Below are positions 1 to 8,137 of a stretch of DNA of 47,090 bases, piece by piece; position 1 is the stretch's first letter; the number at the start of each line of letters is the position of its first letter. The DNA is from an uncultured Pelagibacteraceae bacterium (GTDB lineage Bacteria > Pseudomonadota > Alphaproteobacteria > Pelagibacterales > AG-422-B15). A program made the position numbers and the translations under genes. The notes under the pieces were generated by a model. The model was not told the DNA's origin. It made no database searches and saw nothing but the letters and a program-made list of their open reading frames with translations. The DNA is taken from NCBI GenBank assembly GCA_902544525.1, contig CACCCN010000008.1:1-47090 (forward strand), given 5' to 3'.

Positions 1-1076
1 ATAGTTTGTTCACCATTAAACTGACAAACACCTGAACCATCAACTCTACGTGAACCTATTTGATGTTTTGCCAAATTACCCTGTCCATCATAGTGATCTC
101 GGATCATAATACCGTTATGTTCGTCAGTGCTCACGTACATCATTTGTTTTGGAAAGATATGTCTTGAGCCTTCTTTTAAAGTCGCTTTAACAATTGCAAC
201 GTTTCGCTCTTCATATCTGTATAAACTTGGGTCAACAAAATATCTACTATTAAGGATTTTATCTTTTGCACCAACTTTAGATAAGTCGTGATTTGCATGC
301 GGTATTAACATTGTTTTCTCACCTTCTAAAGTCCAATCAAAACGATCTTGGGCACCTGTAAACATATTGTATGAGTCAATTGTTGCGAGACCACCAGTTT
401 GATCAACAAATGAGTCGTAGTTTACATCTGGCGCTCTTCGTACACGTCTTGTTGCCGGGCTGTATTGCCATGCTTTACGAGCTTGAATTGCACTATCATA
501 CATGTCATGAAGCATTGTTAATGTTCCAGCAATTCTTGCTGGTGACATATTTTTCACCATGTATAGTGCATAAATGTTTGGATCAACTTGACCTCGAAGC
601 GGTGAAGTTAAAGCACCGGGAAATTCAATATAGTTGTCACCTTGACCGACTGTGGCTGTGCCATCAGACTTTACAATATATGCCGTTAAAGTTCTATGAA
701 TACTTGCATTGTAGTGCGGTGCAGAACGGTGATTCCAAATATAGTGTTGAGCATGACTTGGATTAGGGAAAGGCTTGGCACCCAAAGTGGTCCATTCAAT
801 ACCTTCGTTACCATTTACCATCTTAGAATTTGTTTGACTAACTGCTCTTACAGCATCTGGTATTTTGCATTCAGCACTTGATGCATAAACATCAATTCGG
901 TACTCAGGATAAGTCTCGAATGTTTTAATCTGACCTTCTGTAAGTTTATCAGCATGTTGCATATAATTCGAACTATCAACAGTGTATTTTGGTGACTCGG
1001 CCAAAGATATTCCACTAAATAGCTGCAATGATACGGCGGCAATCACTGCTGATTTTAATATATTTGTAAAGCTCAT
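1..1076 (-). CDS. DUF1329 family exported protein (partial, C-terminus outside window)
   Basis: The reading frame is open from an ATG at 1076-1074 to the window edge, giving about 358 residues. The N-terminus (MSFTNILKSAVIAAVSLQLF, then SGISLAES) is a Sec signal peptide with likely cleavage after SLA, so the protein is periplasmic or outer-membrane associated. The body carries the conserved DUF1329 stretch: AWQYSPATRRVRRAPDVNYD followed by TIDSYNMFTGAQDRFDW. DUF1329 proteins are related to the LolA/LolB lipoprotein-carrier fold and often sit beside RND exporters, but their function is unsettled. The start is supported by an AGGGGG Shine-Dalgarno sequence seven bases upstream, one of the better ones in this window. 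Partners that might fix its role would lie beyond position 1. The family call is from remembered motifs. Confidence 0.85.
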   Translation of the reverse strand, partial: MSFTNILKSAVIAAVSLQLFSGISLAESPKYTVDSSNYMQHADKLTEGQIKTFETYPEYRIDVYASSAECKIPDAVRAVSQTNSKMVNGNEGIEWTTLGAKPFPNPSHAQHYIWNHRSAPHYNASIHRTLTAYIVKSDGTATVGQGDNYIEFPGALTSPLRGQVDPNIYALYMVKNMSPARIAGTLTMLHDMYDSAIQARKAWQYSPATRRVRRAPDVNYDSFVDQTGGLATIDSYNMFTGAQDRFDWTLEGEKTMLIPHANHDLSKVGAKDKILNSRYFVDPSLYRYEERNVAIVKATLKEGSRHIFPKQMMYVSTDEHNGIMIRDHYDGQGNLAKHQIGSRRVDGSGVCQFNGEQT

Positions 1077-1122
1077 TTACTTTCCCCCTAATTATTTTTA
1101 ATAAATGGATTAACTCCATTGA

Positions 1123-1145
1123 TTTCTTAAATATTTATTAAGAAA
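1123..1145. promoter_or_regulatory. Inverted repeat in the DUF1329 upstream region
   Basis: TTTCTTAA and TTAAGAAA form a perfect 8-base inverted repeat with a 7-base spacer, about 50 bases upstream of the DUF1329 start. It lies in the 185-base AT-rich gap 1077-1261, which otherwise holds only a second short repeat (ATGGA/TCCAT near 1106-1120) and a 16-base AT-rich palindrome at 1248-1263 by the end of the EamA gene. It could be an operator or a leader hairpin. In such AT-rich DNA chance is a serious alternative. Confidence 0.2.
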
Positions 1146-1261
1146 ACTAAGAAAAATTTAACTAGTTTTGATTTTTATAAAACACTGAAAATTATATATA
1201 AAAATTATGTGTAATTTGCTCAAATTCTTAAATTTACTAAATAATTTAAAATAAGCTTATT

Positions 1262-2122
1262 TTACTTTTTGTTTTCAACGTGTATTAAATAAACTGACCC
1301 AATTACAAGGAATCCTCCTATTAATTGCTGAGTTGTAATAACTTCATCAAACATCAAGTAGGTTAAAATAATTCCAAAAATAGGAAAAAGTGAATAAAAC
1401 GGTAACACCATATTTACTGGATAAAACCTATATAAGTAAAACATGCCCGCATGCCCAATCACCGAAACTATAAGTGAGGCATGTAAGATGACTAATATCG
1501 TGGACAAATTTAGTTCTGTTAAGATAGATAATGTATTTCCATCAAGAAAGATTGATAAAATAAGTAATGGAAAAAAAGCAAGGAAATTGCACCAACCATT
1601 CAAGATAGATGTATCAATTTCATTTAAATATCTAGCCATCATATTTGCTGAGGCATAGAAAAAAGCCATTAATATGCAAAATATTAGCGCAATCCTCTCG
1701 TCAATGAAAGCAGGATCATAGGCAATTACAACAATGCCAATAAATGAAGTTAAAATCAAAATCCATTTAAAAAATGATACTTTTTCATTTAAAAAAATTA
1801 AACTTAAAATCAAACCAAAGGGAATTGCAAGCTGTGCTCCAATTACTATAGGAGCTACAAGAGACGTAAAGCTCAAAGCATAATACATAAATGCATAGGT
1901 ACAAACTCCCATTGATAATGAGAAGCCTAGCAATGGTAAAAATAAACGTGATGGAGGTAGTTTGAATTTAAAAAATGGAAGAAAGAATAAGAATACACAC
2001 AACACTCTCATAGCAGCCAAAAACATTGGAGGTGCACCAAGAGTGCCAATTTTACCAACCGGATAAGCACTTCCATAGAGAACCATCACTAATAATACAA
2101 GGGTTAAATGTTTGGGTTGCAT
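1262..2122 (-). CDS. EamA/DMT-superfamily permease
   Basis: This is an integral inner-membrane protein of about 286 residues with some ten hydrophobic segments in two repeats, the architecture of EamA (DUF6, RhaT/YdcZ-like) drug/metabolite transporters. The first repeat starts MQPKHLTLVLLVMVLYGSAY with the typical early glycine/proline pattern (GSAYPVGK, then GAPPMFLAAMR). The second repeat has FFYASANMMARYLNE and ends with the GGFLVIGSVYLI segment usual for the last helix. The substrate cannot be predicted, since members export amino acids, nucleobases or cofactors. The frame extends upstream to a GTG at 2167, but the ATG at 2122 gives the family's usual N-terminus and is chosen here. Neither start has a clear ribosome binding site. 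It points towards the DUF1329 gene but is separated from it by 185 bases. Confidence 0.85.
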   Translation of the reverse strand: MQPKHLTLVLLVMVLYGSAYPVGKIGTLGAPPMFLAAMRVLCVFLFFLPFFKFKLPPSRLFLPLLGFSLSMGVCTYAFMYYALSFTSLVAPIVIGAQLAIPFGLILSLIFLNEKVSFFKWILILTSFIGIVVIAYDPAFIDERIALIFCILMAFFYASANMMARYLNEIDTSILNGWCNFLAFFPLLILSIFLDGNTLSILTELNLSTILVILHASLIVSVIGHAGMFYLYRFYPVNMVLPFYSLFPIFGIILTYLMFDEVITTQQLIGGFLVIGSVYLIHVENKK

Positions 2123-2185
2123 AAGATTTATAGATAATAGATTTATTATAGCACTTAAATAAAACACTAAATACCTAAGAAACTT

Positions 2186-2365
2186 TTACTTTTTAAAGAT
2201 ACTTTCTGCTAACACAAGGTCTTTATGCTTACTTTCAATGTATCTTTTACACTTTAAAATTTCTGCATTAAGTGCTTCGATATATTCTTCAAGCTCAGAG
2301 ATGCTTATTGTATCAAAATCAATTGATTTAGATTTAAGGATTGGCTCAAGTTCATCAGTATCCAT
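2186..2365 (-). CDS. DUF1192 family small protein
   Basis: This is a 59-residue gene that begins MDTDELEPILKSKSIDFDTI and continues with SISELEEYIEALNAEI to the end ESIFKK. That pattern is diagnostic of DUF1192: an acidic start ending in EP, the core S(I/L)xELEEYIxxLxxEI, and a C-terminal AE(S)xFKK. DUF1192 is a short, probably helical or coiled-coil protein found mainly in alphaproteobacteria, with no assigned function. It lies upstream of the EamA gene and 33 bases downstream of DUF2256, all on the minus strand. Its size and the exact family ends leave little doubt that it is real. Confidence 0.85.
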   Translation of the reverse strand: MDTDELEPILKSKSIDFDTISISELEEYIEALNAEILKCKRYIESKHKDLVLAESIFKK

Positions 2366-2398
2366 TACTGTTGATTATCAATTTAATCTTTTCAAAAA

Positions 2399-2539
2399 TC
2401 AAATTAATTTTTTATTTCTAGAGCACCTTTCAGAACAATACTTAACATCTTTCCAATTTTTTTCCCATTTTTTTCTCCACTTAAATGGTAAATTGCAGGT
2501 AACGCATATCTTGGTGGGTAAAAAATTTTTTTTATGCAT
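2399..2539 (-). CDS. DUF2256 family zinc-ribbon-like small protein
   Basis: This is a 46-residue basic protein starting [20 protein letters not shown] and continuing [19 protein letters not shown]. It matches DUF2256 almost end to end: LPxKxCxxC, PFxWRKKWxxxWxxVKYCSxRC. The four cysteines (two CxxC-type and two CxxxC-type) suggest one structural zinc, which is inference because no function is established for the family. It sits 26 bases downstream of the carboxylesterase gene and 33 bases upstream of DUF1192. No Shine-Dalgarno sequence is evident. The motif match is strong enough to call it despite its size. Confidence 0.85.
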   Translation of the reverse strand: MHKKNFLPTKICVTCNLPFKWRKKWEKNWKDVKYCSERCSRNKKLI

Positions 2540-2565
2540 CAACTTAAACTATTATTTAAATAATC

Positions 2566-4389
2566 CTATTTAATACATTTTCCATTAAGAAAATTTTTAT
2601 AAATTTCGTTTACACTATCTAGCGACAAAGTTGTATTTATTAAAATTCTGTCAACTATTGTACATTTTTGCTTAATAGTAATGGGTTCACTTGACAAATC
2701 TTGTAAAAGTGAAGTGCCACTATCAGTGTTTGTTCTCATCGCAATACCTTGATCATTTGAACTATCAAACACAATGTACTGTTGATTTTTTTCTGTCCAA
2801 TTTTTCCACTTCACCAAATCAGGATATGGACCTTCATTGGGATCACCACTATAAGCAAAATTAACCCAATATTTACCCATTGCATTTGCTAACTCTTGCT
2901 CAGACTCAGCATTGTTATCGTTATATAGTATATTTGAAAGCAAACTTTCTCTATCAATAGTATCGAATATAAAAGAAATTTCTAACCCATGTGCAGCACC
3001 TAAGTATTTTGAATAATCTATCCCAGCAAATATAGGCTCTTCATCCCAATCAAATCTAAAATTGAATATTTTTGCAGTATTGAAATTACTTAAAATATTA
3101 GCTGGGTCATCAGCACCACCTATCTTCCAAGACATCGACATGTATTTTGAATAAGCCTGATAATAGACTGAGTCCTTTGGCACATATCTAAAATCTAGTT
3201 CTCTGAATATTTTTTCTAAAAAGAAAAATCCTTTTGATTTAACAAACTCTGGATTATCAAACATAAACAGCTTGTGCTCATCTCTATTAGTTCCAAATAT
3301 AATTGGAACATCATGAGCTAAACCTTTTTTATAAGCGCCGTAAAGACCTGCCTTTGGAATAACAATTTCATCCGGAATAACATTCGGAACATCTATTAAA
3401 CCTCCAACACCTTCTCTTATACGATAAAATGAGATAACATCTTTAGTAGAGAGTGATCTTAAAAGTTCCGCAACCTTATTAGTTTGAGACATAAAGTCAG
3501 TTAGTTCAGCATTTGTAATTTGAGGTGATGTTTTTTTAACTGAATGTGAAATAAATTCTTTTGACCCCGCTCTTGTTTTATTGATTGCCAATTCAAGTGT
3601 ATCACTATTTAAGTAACCACTTTGCGATATGGCTCTGTGGAATAGATCCTTACTTTGTGGTGAAATCATAAGTGACATAACATTCCTCGCTCCAGCAGAC
3701 TCACCAAAAATTGTTACATTATTTTTATCACCACCAAAATTTTCTATATTTTTGTTTACCCATTCTAGTGCCTTGATTAAATCAAGTGTTCCAAAATTAT
3801 AGGATGTATCTAATTTAAAATCCGAATTTTTGTTTAAACCATCTACAGCTAACCAACCAAATGGACCTAGACGATAATTTACAGAAACTACAATTATATT
3901 GTGCTTATTAATTAATTCTCTAGGTGTTGTTAGATTGCTTGCTGAATAACCCCAAGTATTACCTCCACCATGAATCCAAAACATAACAGGTAATTTTTCT
4001 GAACTATAATCAACATTATCTGGACGATATACATTTAAATATAAACAGTCTTCGGTTCCGATAATGTCACCAGCTTCGATATTATCAATAATTGTGTCGT
4101 AAGAATTTGATATTTGTGTGCATCTGTTTGGCAATTTATCTGCTATAAAATCGCCAGAAAATCCTTTGAAGTCTCTTGGTGCTCTCCACCTTAAATTTCC
4201 TATCGGTGGTTCAGCATAGGGAATACCAAGCCATCCATTGACTTTCCTGTTGCTACCTTCATAAATAATTTTTCCAGTTACTTTGTCACCATCAATTTCA
4301 ACGTTTAGTTCAAATGCAAAAGAACTAGAAGCATAGAATATAAGAACAATACTTAATAAAAATTTTGAATACACGTAATTATTATACAT
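2566..4389 (-). CDS. Exported type-B carboxylesterase (para-nitrobenzyl esterase / cholinesterase-like)
   Basis: This is a 607-residue alpha/beta-hydrolase of the carboxylesterase type-B family that hydrolyses carboxylic esters. Residues about 1-25 (LLSIVLIFYASSSFAF) form a signal peptide, so it is exported. The family N-terminus is present (GWLGIPYAEPPIGNLRW), as are the oxyanion-hole HGGGNTWG near residue 140 and the nucleophile elbow FGESAGA with Ser231. The acid is probably the Glu of FGTNRDEHKLF, and the histidine that of LGAAHGLEISF near residue 475. ACLWD-like EDCLYLNVYRP near 113 is the other family signature. The natural substrate is unknown. It is upstream of DUF2256 on the same strand and 26 bases downstream of nnrD. 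Confidence 0.9.
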   Translation of the reverse strand: MYNNYVYSKFLLSIVLIFYASSSFAFELNVEIDGDKVTGKIIYEGSNRKVNGWLGIPYAEPPIGNLRWRAPRDFKGFSGDFIADKLPNRCTQISNSYDTIIDNIEAGDIIGTEDCLYLNVYRPDNVDYSSEKLPVMFWIHGGGNTWGYSASNLTTPRELINKHNIIVVSVNYRLGPFGWLAVDGLNKNSDFKLDTSYNFGTLDLIKALEWVNKNIENFGGDKNNVTIFGESAGARNVMSLMISPQSKDLFHRAISQSGYLNSDTLELAINKTRAGSKEFISHSVKKTSPQITNAELTDFMSQTNKVAELLRSLSTKDVISFYRIREGVGGLIDVPNVIPDEIVIPKAGLYGAYKKGLAHDVPIIFGTNRDEHKLFMFDNPEFVKSKGFFFLEKIFRELDFRYVPKDSVYYQAYSKYMSMSWKIGGADDPANILSNFNTAKIFNFRFDWDEEPIFAGIDYSKYLGAAHGLEISFIFDTIDRESLLSNILYNDNNAESEQELANAMGKYWVNFAYSGDPNEGPYPDLVKWKNWTEKNQQYIVFDSSNDQGIAMRTNTDSGTSLLQDLSSEPITIKQKCTIVDRILINTTLSLDSVNEIYKNFLNGKCIK

Positions 4390-4415
4390 AGATTTAATAA
4401 GTTATTTAGCAAGGA

Positions 4416-5264
4416 TTATTGATGCATTTTTAGTAATTTTTTGACATTTACTGGGATCAAATCAATTATATCTTCAGCAATCATGCCGGCCCCAAGTATT
4501 GTCCCAATTTCTGAGTGCAACCAAACGCCCGCACATGCTGCATCGAAGGCATTCATTTTATTTTTACCAACTAAACTTGTTATAATGCCTGCCAATACAT
4601 CGCCCGATCCAGCTGTAGCCAAATAAGTTGCAGACGATTTATTTATAACCACATCGCCACTTGGTGAGGCAATGATTGTATTTGCTCCTTTTAAAACTAC
4701 GGTTGTATTTGATTTTATGGAAGCCTCTTTAGTTTTTAATACTCTGTCATTAATCTCATCAATTTCTTTTCCAAAAATTTTTTTAAACTCGCCTTCATGG
4801 GGTGTTAAAATTGTATGCGGATAACAGTCTATAAAGAGTTCTTCGGGGTTATTTTCAAACACAGTTAAAGCATCAGCGTCTAAAACTACATGATCAATAA
4901 ATGCTAGGGCCATTAAAGCTCGAGCTTTTGTTTCATCGTTTATGCCATTACCCGGGCCAATTAATATAGAAGAAACCTTTTTATCTTTAAGAATATTTTG
5001 AAAGTCCTGTTTATTGTCGATTACTTCAATTAATTCAACAGATATTTGAGGCTCTAAAATATCAACAACATCTTCACTGCAAATTATTTTCACAGCACCA
5101 GCCCCAACTCGTAGCGCCGAGCGAGCCGCTAGCCTTGCTGCTCCAGTTTTGGATTTTGGGCCACAATTAATAAGCACCATTCCTCTTGTATACTTATGAT
5201 CTAAGCTGCTAGGCTTTGGAAATGATGAAATCCATAAATCTGGATTGTTTTGCTTTATATTCAT
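4416..5264 (-). CDS. nnrD: ADP-dependent NAD(P)H-hydrate dehydratase
   Basis: This 282-residue enzyme repairs hydrated NADH/NADPH by nucleotide-dependent dehydration. The ribokinase-like (YjeF C-terminal, carbohydrate-kinase) fold is shown by GPGNGINDETKARAL, VLDADALTVF, TPHEGEFKKIFG and the phosphate-binding loop AGSGDVLAGIITSL near residue 217. In most proteobacteria this domain is fused to an N-terminal NAD(P)HX epimerase (NnrE). Here only the dehydratase is present, and the protein starts directly with a short MNIKQNNPDLWI leader. It is divergent from glnB, and Nnr next to glnB-glnA is a familiar alphaproteobacterial arrangement. The epimerase may be encoded elsewhere, or the slow spontaneous epimerisation may suffice. 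Confidence 0.92.
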   Translation of the reverse strand: MNIKQNNPDLWISSFPKPSSLDHKYTRGMVLINCGPKSKTGAARLAARSALRVGAGAVKIICSEDVVDILEPQISVELIEVIDNKQDFQNILKDKKVSSILIGPGNGINDETKARALMALAFIDHVVLDADALTVFENNPEELFIDCYPHTILTPHEGEFKKIFGKEIDEINDRVLKTKEASIKSNTTVVLKGANTIIASPSGDVVINKSSATYLATAGSGDVLAGIITSLVGKNKMNAFDAACAGVWLHSEIGTILGAGMIAEDIIDLIPVNVKKLLKMHQ

Positions 5265-5456
5265 AATTAATCTTAAGTTTATATTTTAAAATATTGATTA
5301 AAATAGATATTTATAAATCATAACCGTGAGTACAAATATCCTTGTCATTGTGGCATGTAATCTCATTAGTTTCTAGCTCATAGTTATGTAAATTTCCTGT
5401 TGGGGATTGCTTTTTTTCGGATTAAGTTAAGCGGCAATATTTAAAAAAAGCCACAT
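5265..5456. promoter_or_regulatory. Divergent nnrD/glnB intergenic region (192 bases)
   Basis: This region must hold the promoters for nnrD (minus) and glnB (plus). I looked for a sigma54 -24/-12 element and for an NtrC-type TGCAC...GTGCA dyad upstream of glnB and found neither. The nearest sigma54-like words (TGGCATG near 5351, GGGGATTGC near 5402) have wrong spacing. The last about 120 bases before glnB are less AT-rich than the rest and could be a transcribed leader, but I could not define a convincing fold. Confidence 0.3.
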
Positions 5457-5795
5457 ATGAAGAAGATAGAAGCAATCATCAAGCCGTTTAAAATCGACGA
5501 TGTGAAAGAAGCTTTAGAGGCTGTTGGCGTTAGAGGTATGACAGTTGTAGAAGCAGTTGGTTATGGAAGGCAAAAAGGAAAGGAAGAAATTTTTCGAGGT
5601 TCAGAACACTTGAATGATTTTATTCCAAAAATGAAGCTTGAGTTAGTAGTAGATGACGAAATGTTATGGCCAGCTATTGATGCCATAAAAAAAGCAGCTA
5701 ATACTAATCGTATAGGAGATGGAAAGATATTTGTAACAAATATTGAGACGGTAATAAGAATACGAACAGGTGAGACTGGTAACGAAGCACTATAA
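5457..5795 (+). CDS. glnB: Nitrogen regulatory protein PII lacking the uridylylated tyrosine
   Basis: This 112-residue PII protein senses 2-oxoglutarate and ATP/ADP and controls nitrogen assimilation by binding partner proteins. Family features are present from end to end: the start MKKIEAIIKPFK, GYGRQKG at 35-41, the B-loop IGDGKIFV and the C-terminal RIRTGE. The T-loop reads KGKEEIFRGSEHLNDFIPK. Compared with the E. coli T-loop, Tyr46 is Phe and Tyr51, the GlnD uridylylation site, is His (codon CAC at 5607-5609). Classical covalent control is therefore not possible at position 51. The gene is followed 41 bases later by a GSII-type glutamine synthetase and presumably co-transcribed with it. 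The length is exactly standard and no frameshift is present. Confidence 0.95.
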   Translation: MKKIEAIIKPFKIDDVKEALEAVGVRGMTVVEAVGYGRQKGKEEIFRGSEHLNDFIPKMKLELVVDDEMLWPAIDAIKKAANTNRIGDGKIFVTNIETVIRIRTGETGNEAL

Positions 5796-5836
5796 ACTTA
5801 TAATTTTAAATATTAATTAAAGAAAGCGAGAATAAA

Positions 5837-6817
5837 ATGTCAGGAATTAAAACTTACGAATATATATGGTTGGATGGTTATAAACCAGAACCATTTATGA
5901 GAAGTAAAGTAAAAGCTACAAGCGAAGATACTGCGCCAGATTGGTCTTTTGATGGCTCATCTACGCAACAGGCTGAAGGTGGGAGTTCAGATTGTCTGCT
6001 TCTTCCAGTTCAGACTTATGCAAATCCTAATGGACACGACTTAGTAATGACACAAGTTCAATCTGCTGACCATACTACTCACCCTTCAAATTTTAGAGCT
6101 GCTGCCGCTGAGGTGGTAACTGATGAGTGGTGGTTTGGTTTTGAACAAGAATTCTTTTTTACTGATGCAAAAACTGGTGAACCTCTAGGCTGGGAAGATG
6201 GAACCCCAAGAGAACAAGGTGAATACTACTGTGGTGTTGGTGCTGGTAATGTTGTTGGAAGAAAAATTTCTGATGCTCACCTTCAAGCATGTATTGATCT
6301 TGGAATAACTTTAACTGGAACTAATGCAGAGGTTGCCTTAGGACAATGGGAGTACCAGTGTTTTGGCAAAGGTATCAAGGCTGCTGATGATTTATGGGTA
6401 AGTCGTTATCTGTTATTCAAAATTGCTGAAGAACATGGAGTTGGTGTCAATATTCATCCTAAGCCAAAAACTGGTGACTGGAATGGTTCGGGTATGCATA
6501 CAAACTTTTCAAATGAGGCAATGAGAACAGGTGGATCTGAGGAATTATTCTCATCAATGTGTGAGAAATTAGGCGCTGTTCATAAAGAAGGTATTGCATC
6601 TTATGGTCCAGATAATGATATGAGATTAACAGGACTGCATGAAACTCAAAATATTGATACCTTCTCATATGGTGTTAGTGATAGAGGTGCTAGTATTCGA
6701 ATTCCAGTTTATACAGTTGAGCATAATTGGAATGGCTATTTAGAAGATAGAAGACCTGCATCTAATGCAGACCCCTATAAAATTCTAGCCCATATTGTTG
6801 GAACTCTAACAAAATAA
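5837..6817 (+). CDS. glnII: Glutamine synthetase type II (eukaryotic-type, GSII)
   Basis: This 326-residue enzyme makes glutamine from glutamate, ammonia and ATP. Its length and motifs are those of GSII and not of the roughly 470-residue GSI. They include YIWLDGY at the start, WSFDGSSTQQAEG near residue 36, FGFEQEFFF near 100, GQWEYQCF near 170, NGSGMHTNFS near 218 and GVSDRGASIRIP with YLEDRRPASNADPY near the end. GSII enzymes lack the adenylylated tyrosine loop used by GlnE. GSII directly after glnB is unusual, because the common alphaproteobacterial partner is GSI glnA. The start is supported by a modest GCGAG sequence upstream. A strong hairpin follows nine bases after the stop. Confidence 0.95.
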   Translation: MSGIKTYEYIWLDGYKPEPFMRSKVKATSEDTAPDWSFDGSSTQQAEGGSSDCLLLPVQTYANPNGHDLVMTQVQSADHTTHPSNFRAAAAEVVTDEWWFGFEQEFFFTDAKTGEPLGWEDGTPREQGEYYCGVGAGNVVGRKISDAHLQACIDLGITLTGTNAEVALGQWEYQCFGKGIKAADDLWVSRYLLFKIAEEHGVGVNIHPKPKTGDWNGSGMHTNFSNEAMRTGGSEELFSSMCEKLGAVHKEGIASYGPDNDMRLTGLHETQNIDTFSYGVSDRGASIRIPVYTVEHNWNGYLEDRRPASNADPYKILAHIVGTLTK

Positions 6818-6825
6818 GTATCTAT

Positions 6826-6863
6826 CTAAGGCGTTGTATTCATAATTGCAATACTCGCCTTAG
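6826..6863 (+). terminator. Hairpin after the glnB-glnII operon
   Basis: A perfect 8-base stem CTAAGGCG (6826-6833) / CGCCTTAG (6856-6863) continues after a small internal loop into GTATT (6836-6840) / AATAC (6850-6854) with a 9-base loop. It starts nine bases after the glnII stop. The following bases (ACAAAATTAATTTC) are not a clean T-tract, so it may act as an imperfect terminator or a 3'-end stabiliser. Confidence 0.6.
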
Positions 6864-6960
6864 ACAAAATTAATTTCTGCTAAAGAATATATAAATTGTC
6901 TTTAATTTTACTATTATAAAACGGTGGCTATAAATTACCTACTGTAATATAATTTGGTAT

Positions 6961-8136
6961 ATGGAACTTACATCAGAACACGAAGAATTAAGAAGATCAG
7001 TAATTAAATTTGTTGATACAGAAATAAATCCCTATGTGAATGAATGGGAAAATAATGAAATATTTCCAGCCCACGAAGTCTTTAAAAAACTTGGAGATAA
7101 AGGTTTTCTTGGTATTACTAAGCCTGAAAAATATGGAGGTTCTGGTCTAGATTATTCATACGGTGCGGTATTAAATGAAGCGCTTGCAAATATAAATTGC
7201 GGTGGCGTTCCAATGGCTATCGGAGTTCAAACAGATATGTCGACACCTGCGCTTGCAAGATTTGGCTCAGAACACGTTTGTGAGGAATTTTTAAAACCTT
7301 CAATATCTGGAGACTATGTTTCTTGCCTTGGAGTATCAGAGCCACATGCTGGTTCTGATGTTGCTGCCATAAAAACTACGGCTGTAAGAGATGGTGATGA
7401 TTATATTATAAACGGTTCAAAAATGTGGATTACGAATGGAACGCAAGCAGACTGGATGTGTATGTTGGCAAATACTGGTATCACAGATTCTAATAAGCAC
7501 CTTAACAAATCATTAATTTGTGTTCCTTTAAAGGAAAAAGGTAAGCGTGCTAAAGGTGTCACAATAAATAGAAAATTAAAAAAACTAGGTATGAGTTCCT
7601 CTGATACAGCAGAAATTTTTTTTGAGGATGTAAGGGTGCCAGCTAAAAATCTAATAGGTGAAGAAGGTAAAGGCTTCATGTATCAAATGATGCAGTTTCA
7701 AGAAGAAAGACTTTATGCGGCTATAGGAAATTATGCTGGCTGCGAACTCGCAATTAATGAGACTATTGAATACACAAAACAAAGAAAGGCCTTTGGAAAA
7801 CCAATCATAGATAATCAGGTTGTTCATTTTAGATTATCAGAACTTATGACTGAGGTTGAGGCTCTTAAAGCCCTAACGTGGAAAGGAATTGAAATTCATG
7901 TAAATGGTGGTGACTGCACTAAACTAGCTTCAATGTCAAAACTCAAATCTACTAGATTAGCAAGAGAGGTAAATGACTCTTGTTTGCAATACTGGGGTGG
8001 TATGGGTTATATGGATGAAACTCCAATATCAAGAAGATATAGAGACGGAAGACTAGGCTCGATTGGTGGAGGTGCTGATGAAGTTATGCTTGGCATTATT
8101 TCAAAATATTTAGATATCTTGCCCGGCAAAAATTAA
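6961..8136 (+). CDS. Acyl-CoA dehydrogenase
   Basis: This 391-residue FAD enzyme introduces an alpha,beta double bond into an acyl-CoA. The family segments are clear: LGITKPEKYGGSG near 50, LGVSEPHAGSDVAAIKTTA near 123, INGSKMWITNGTQADW near 150 and EYTKQRKAFGKPIIDNQ near 270. The C-terminal YxGTxE-type motif reads SIGGGADEVML, so the usual MCAD glutamate is replaced by glycine. As in isovaleryl- and long-chain-type enzymes, the base is probably Glu248/249 in QEERLYAA. The convergent carboxyltransferase next door suggests a branched-chain or terpenoid acyl-CoA (LiuA/AtuD-like), but the exact substrate is inference. The start codon follows an AT-rich stretch without a Shine-Dalgarno sequence. 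Confidence 0.88.
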   Translation: MELTSEHEELRRSVIKFVDTEINPYVNEWENNEIFPAHEVFKKLGDKGFLGITKPEKYGGSGLDYSYGAVLNEALANINCGGVPMAIGVQTDMSTPALARFGSEHVCEEFLKPSISGDYVSCLGVSEPHAGSDVAAIKTTAVRDGDDYIINGSKMWITNGTQADWMCMLANTGITDSNKHLNKSLICVPLKEKGKRAKGVTINRKLKKLGMSSSDTAEIFFEDVRVPAKNLIGEEGKGFMYQMMQFQEERLYAAIGNYAGCELAINETIEYTKQRKAFGKPIIDNQVVHFRLSELMTEVEALKALTWKGIEIHVNGGDCTKLASMSKLKSTRLAREVNDSCLQYWGGMGYMDETPISRRYRDGRLGSIGGGADEVMLGIISKYLDILPGKN

Positions 8137-8137
8137 C

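Noticed and set aside
371-766. 131-codon plus-strand frame inside the first gene
   Set aside because: It is antisense to the DUF1329 gene, which has a signal peptide, a Shine-Dalgarno sequence and family motifs. The His/Leu/Cys-rich translation is typical of a shadow frame.
2238-2573. 111-codon plus-strand frame over the 2.2-2.6 kb region
   Set aside because: It runs antisense to the two small minus-strand genes (DUF1192, DUF2256), which match known families end to end. Its own translation is low-complexity and unlike any family.
5340-5415. Sigma54-like words (TGGCATG, GGGGATTGC) upstream of glnB
   Set aside because: The GG and GC dinucleotides are not spaced as a -24/-12 element requires, and no NtrC dyad accompanies them.
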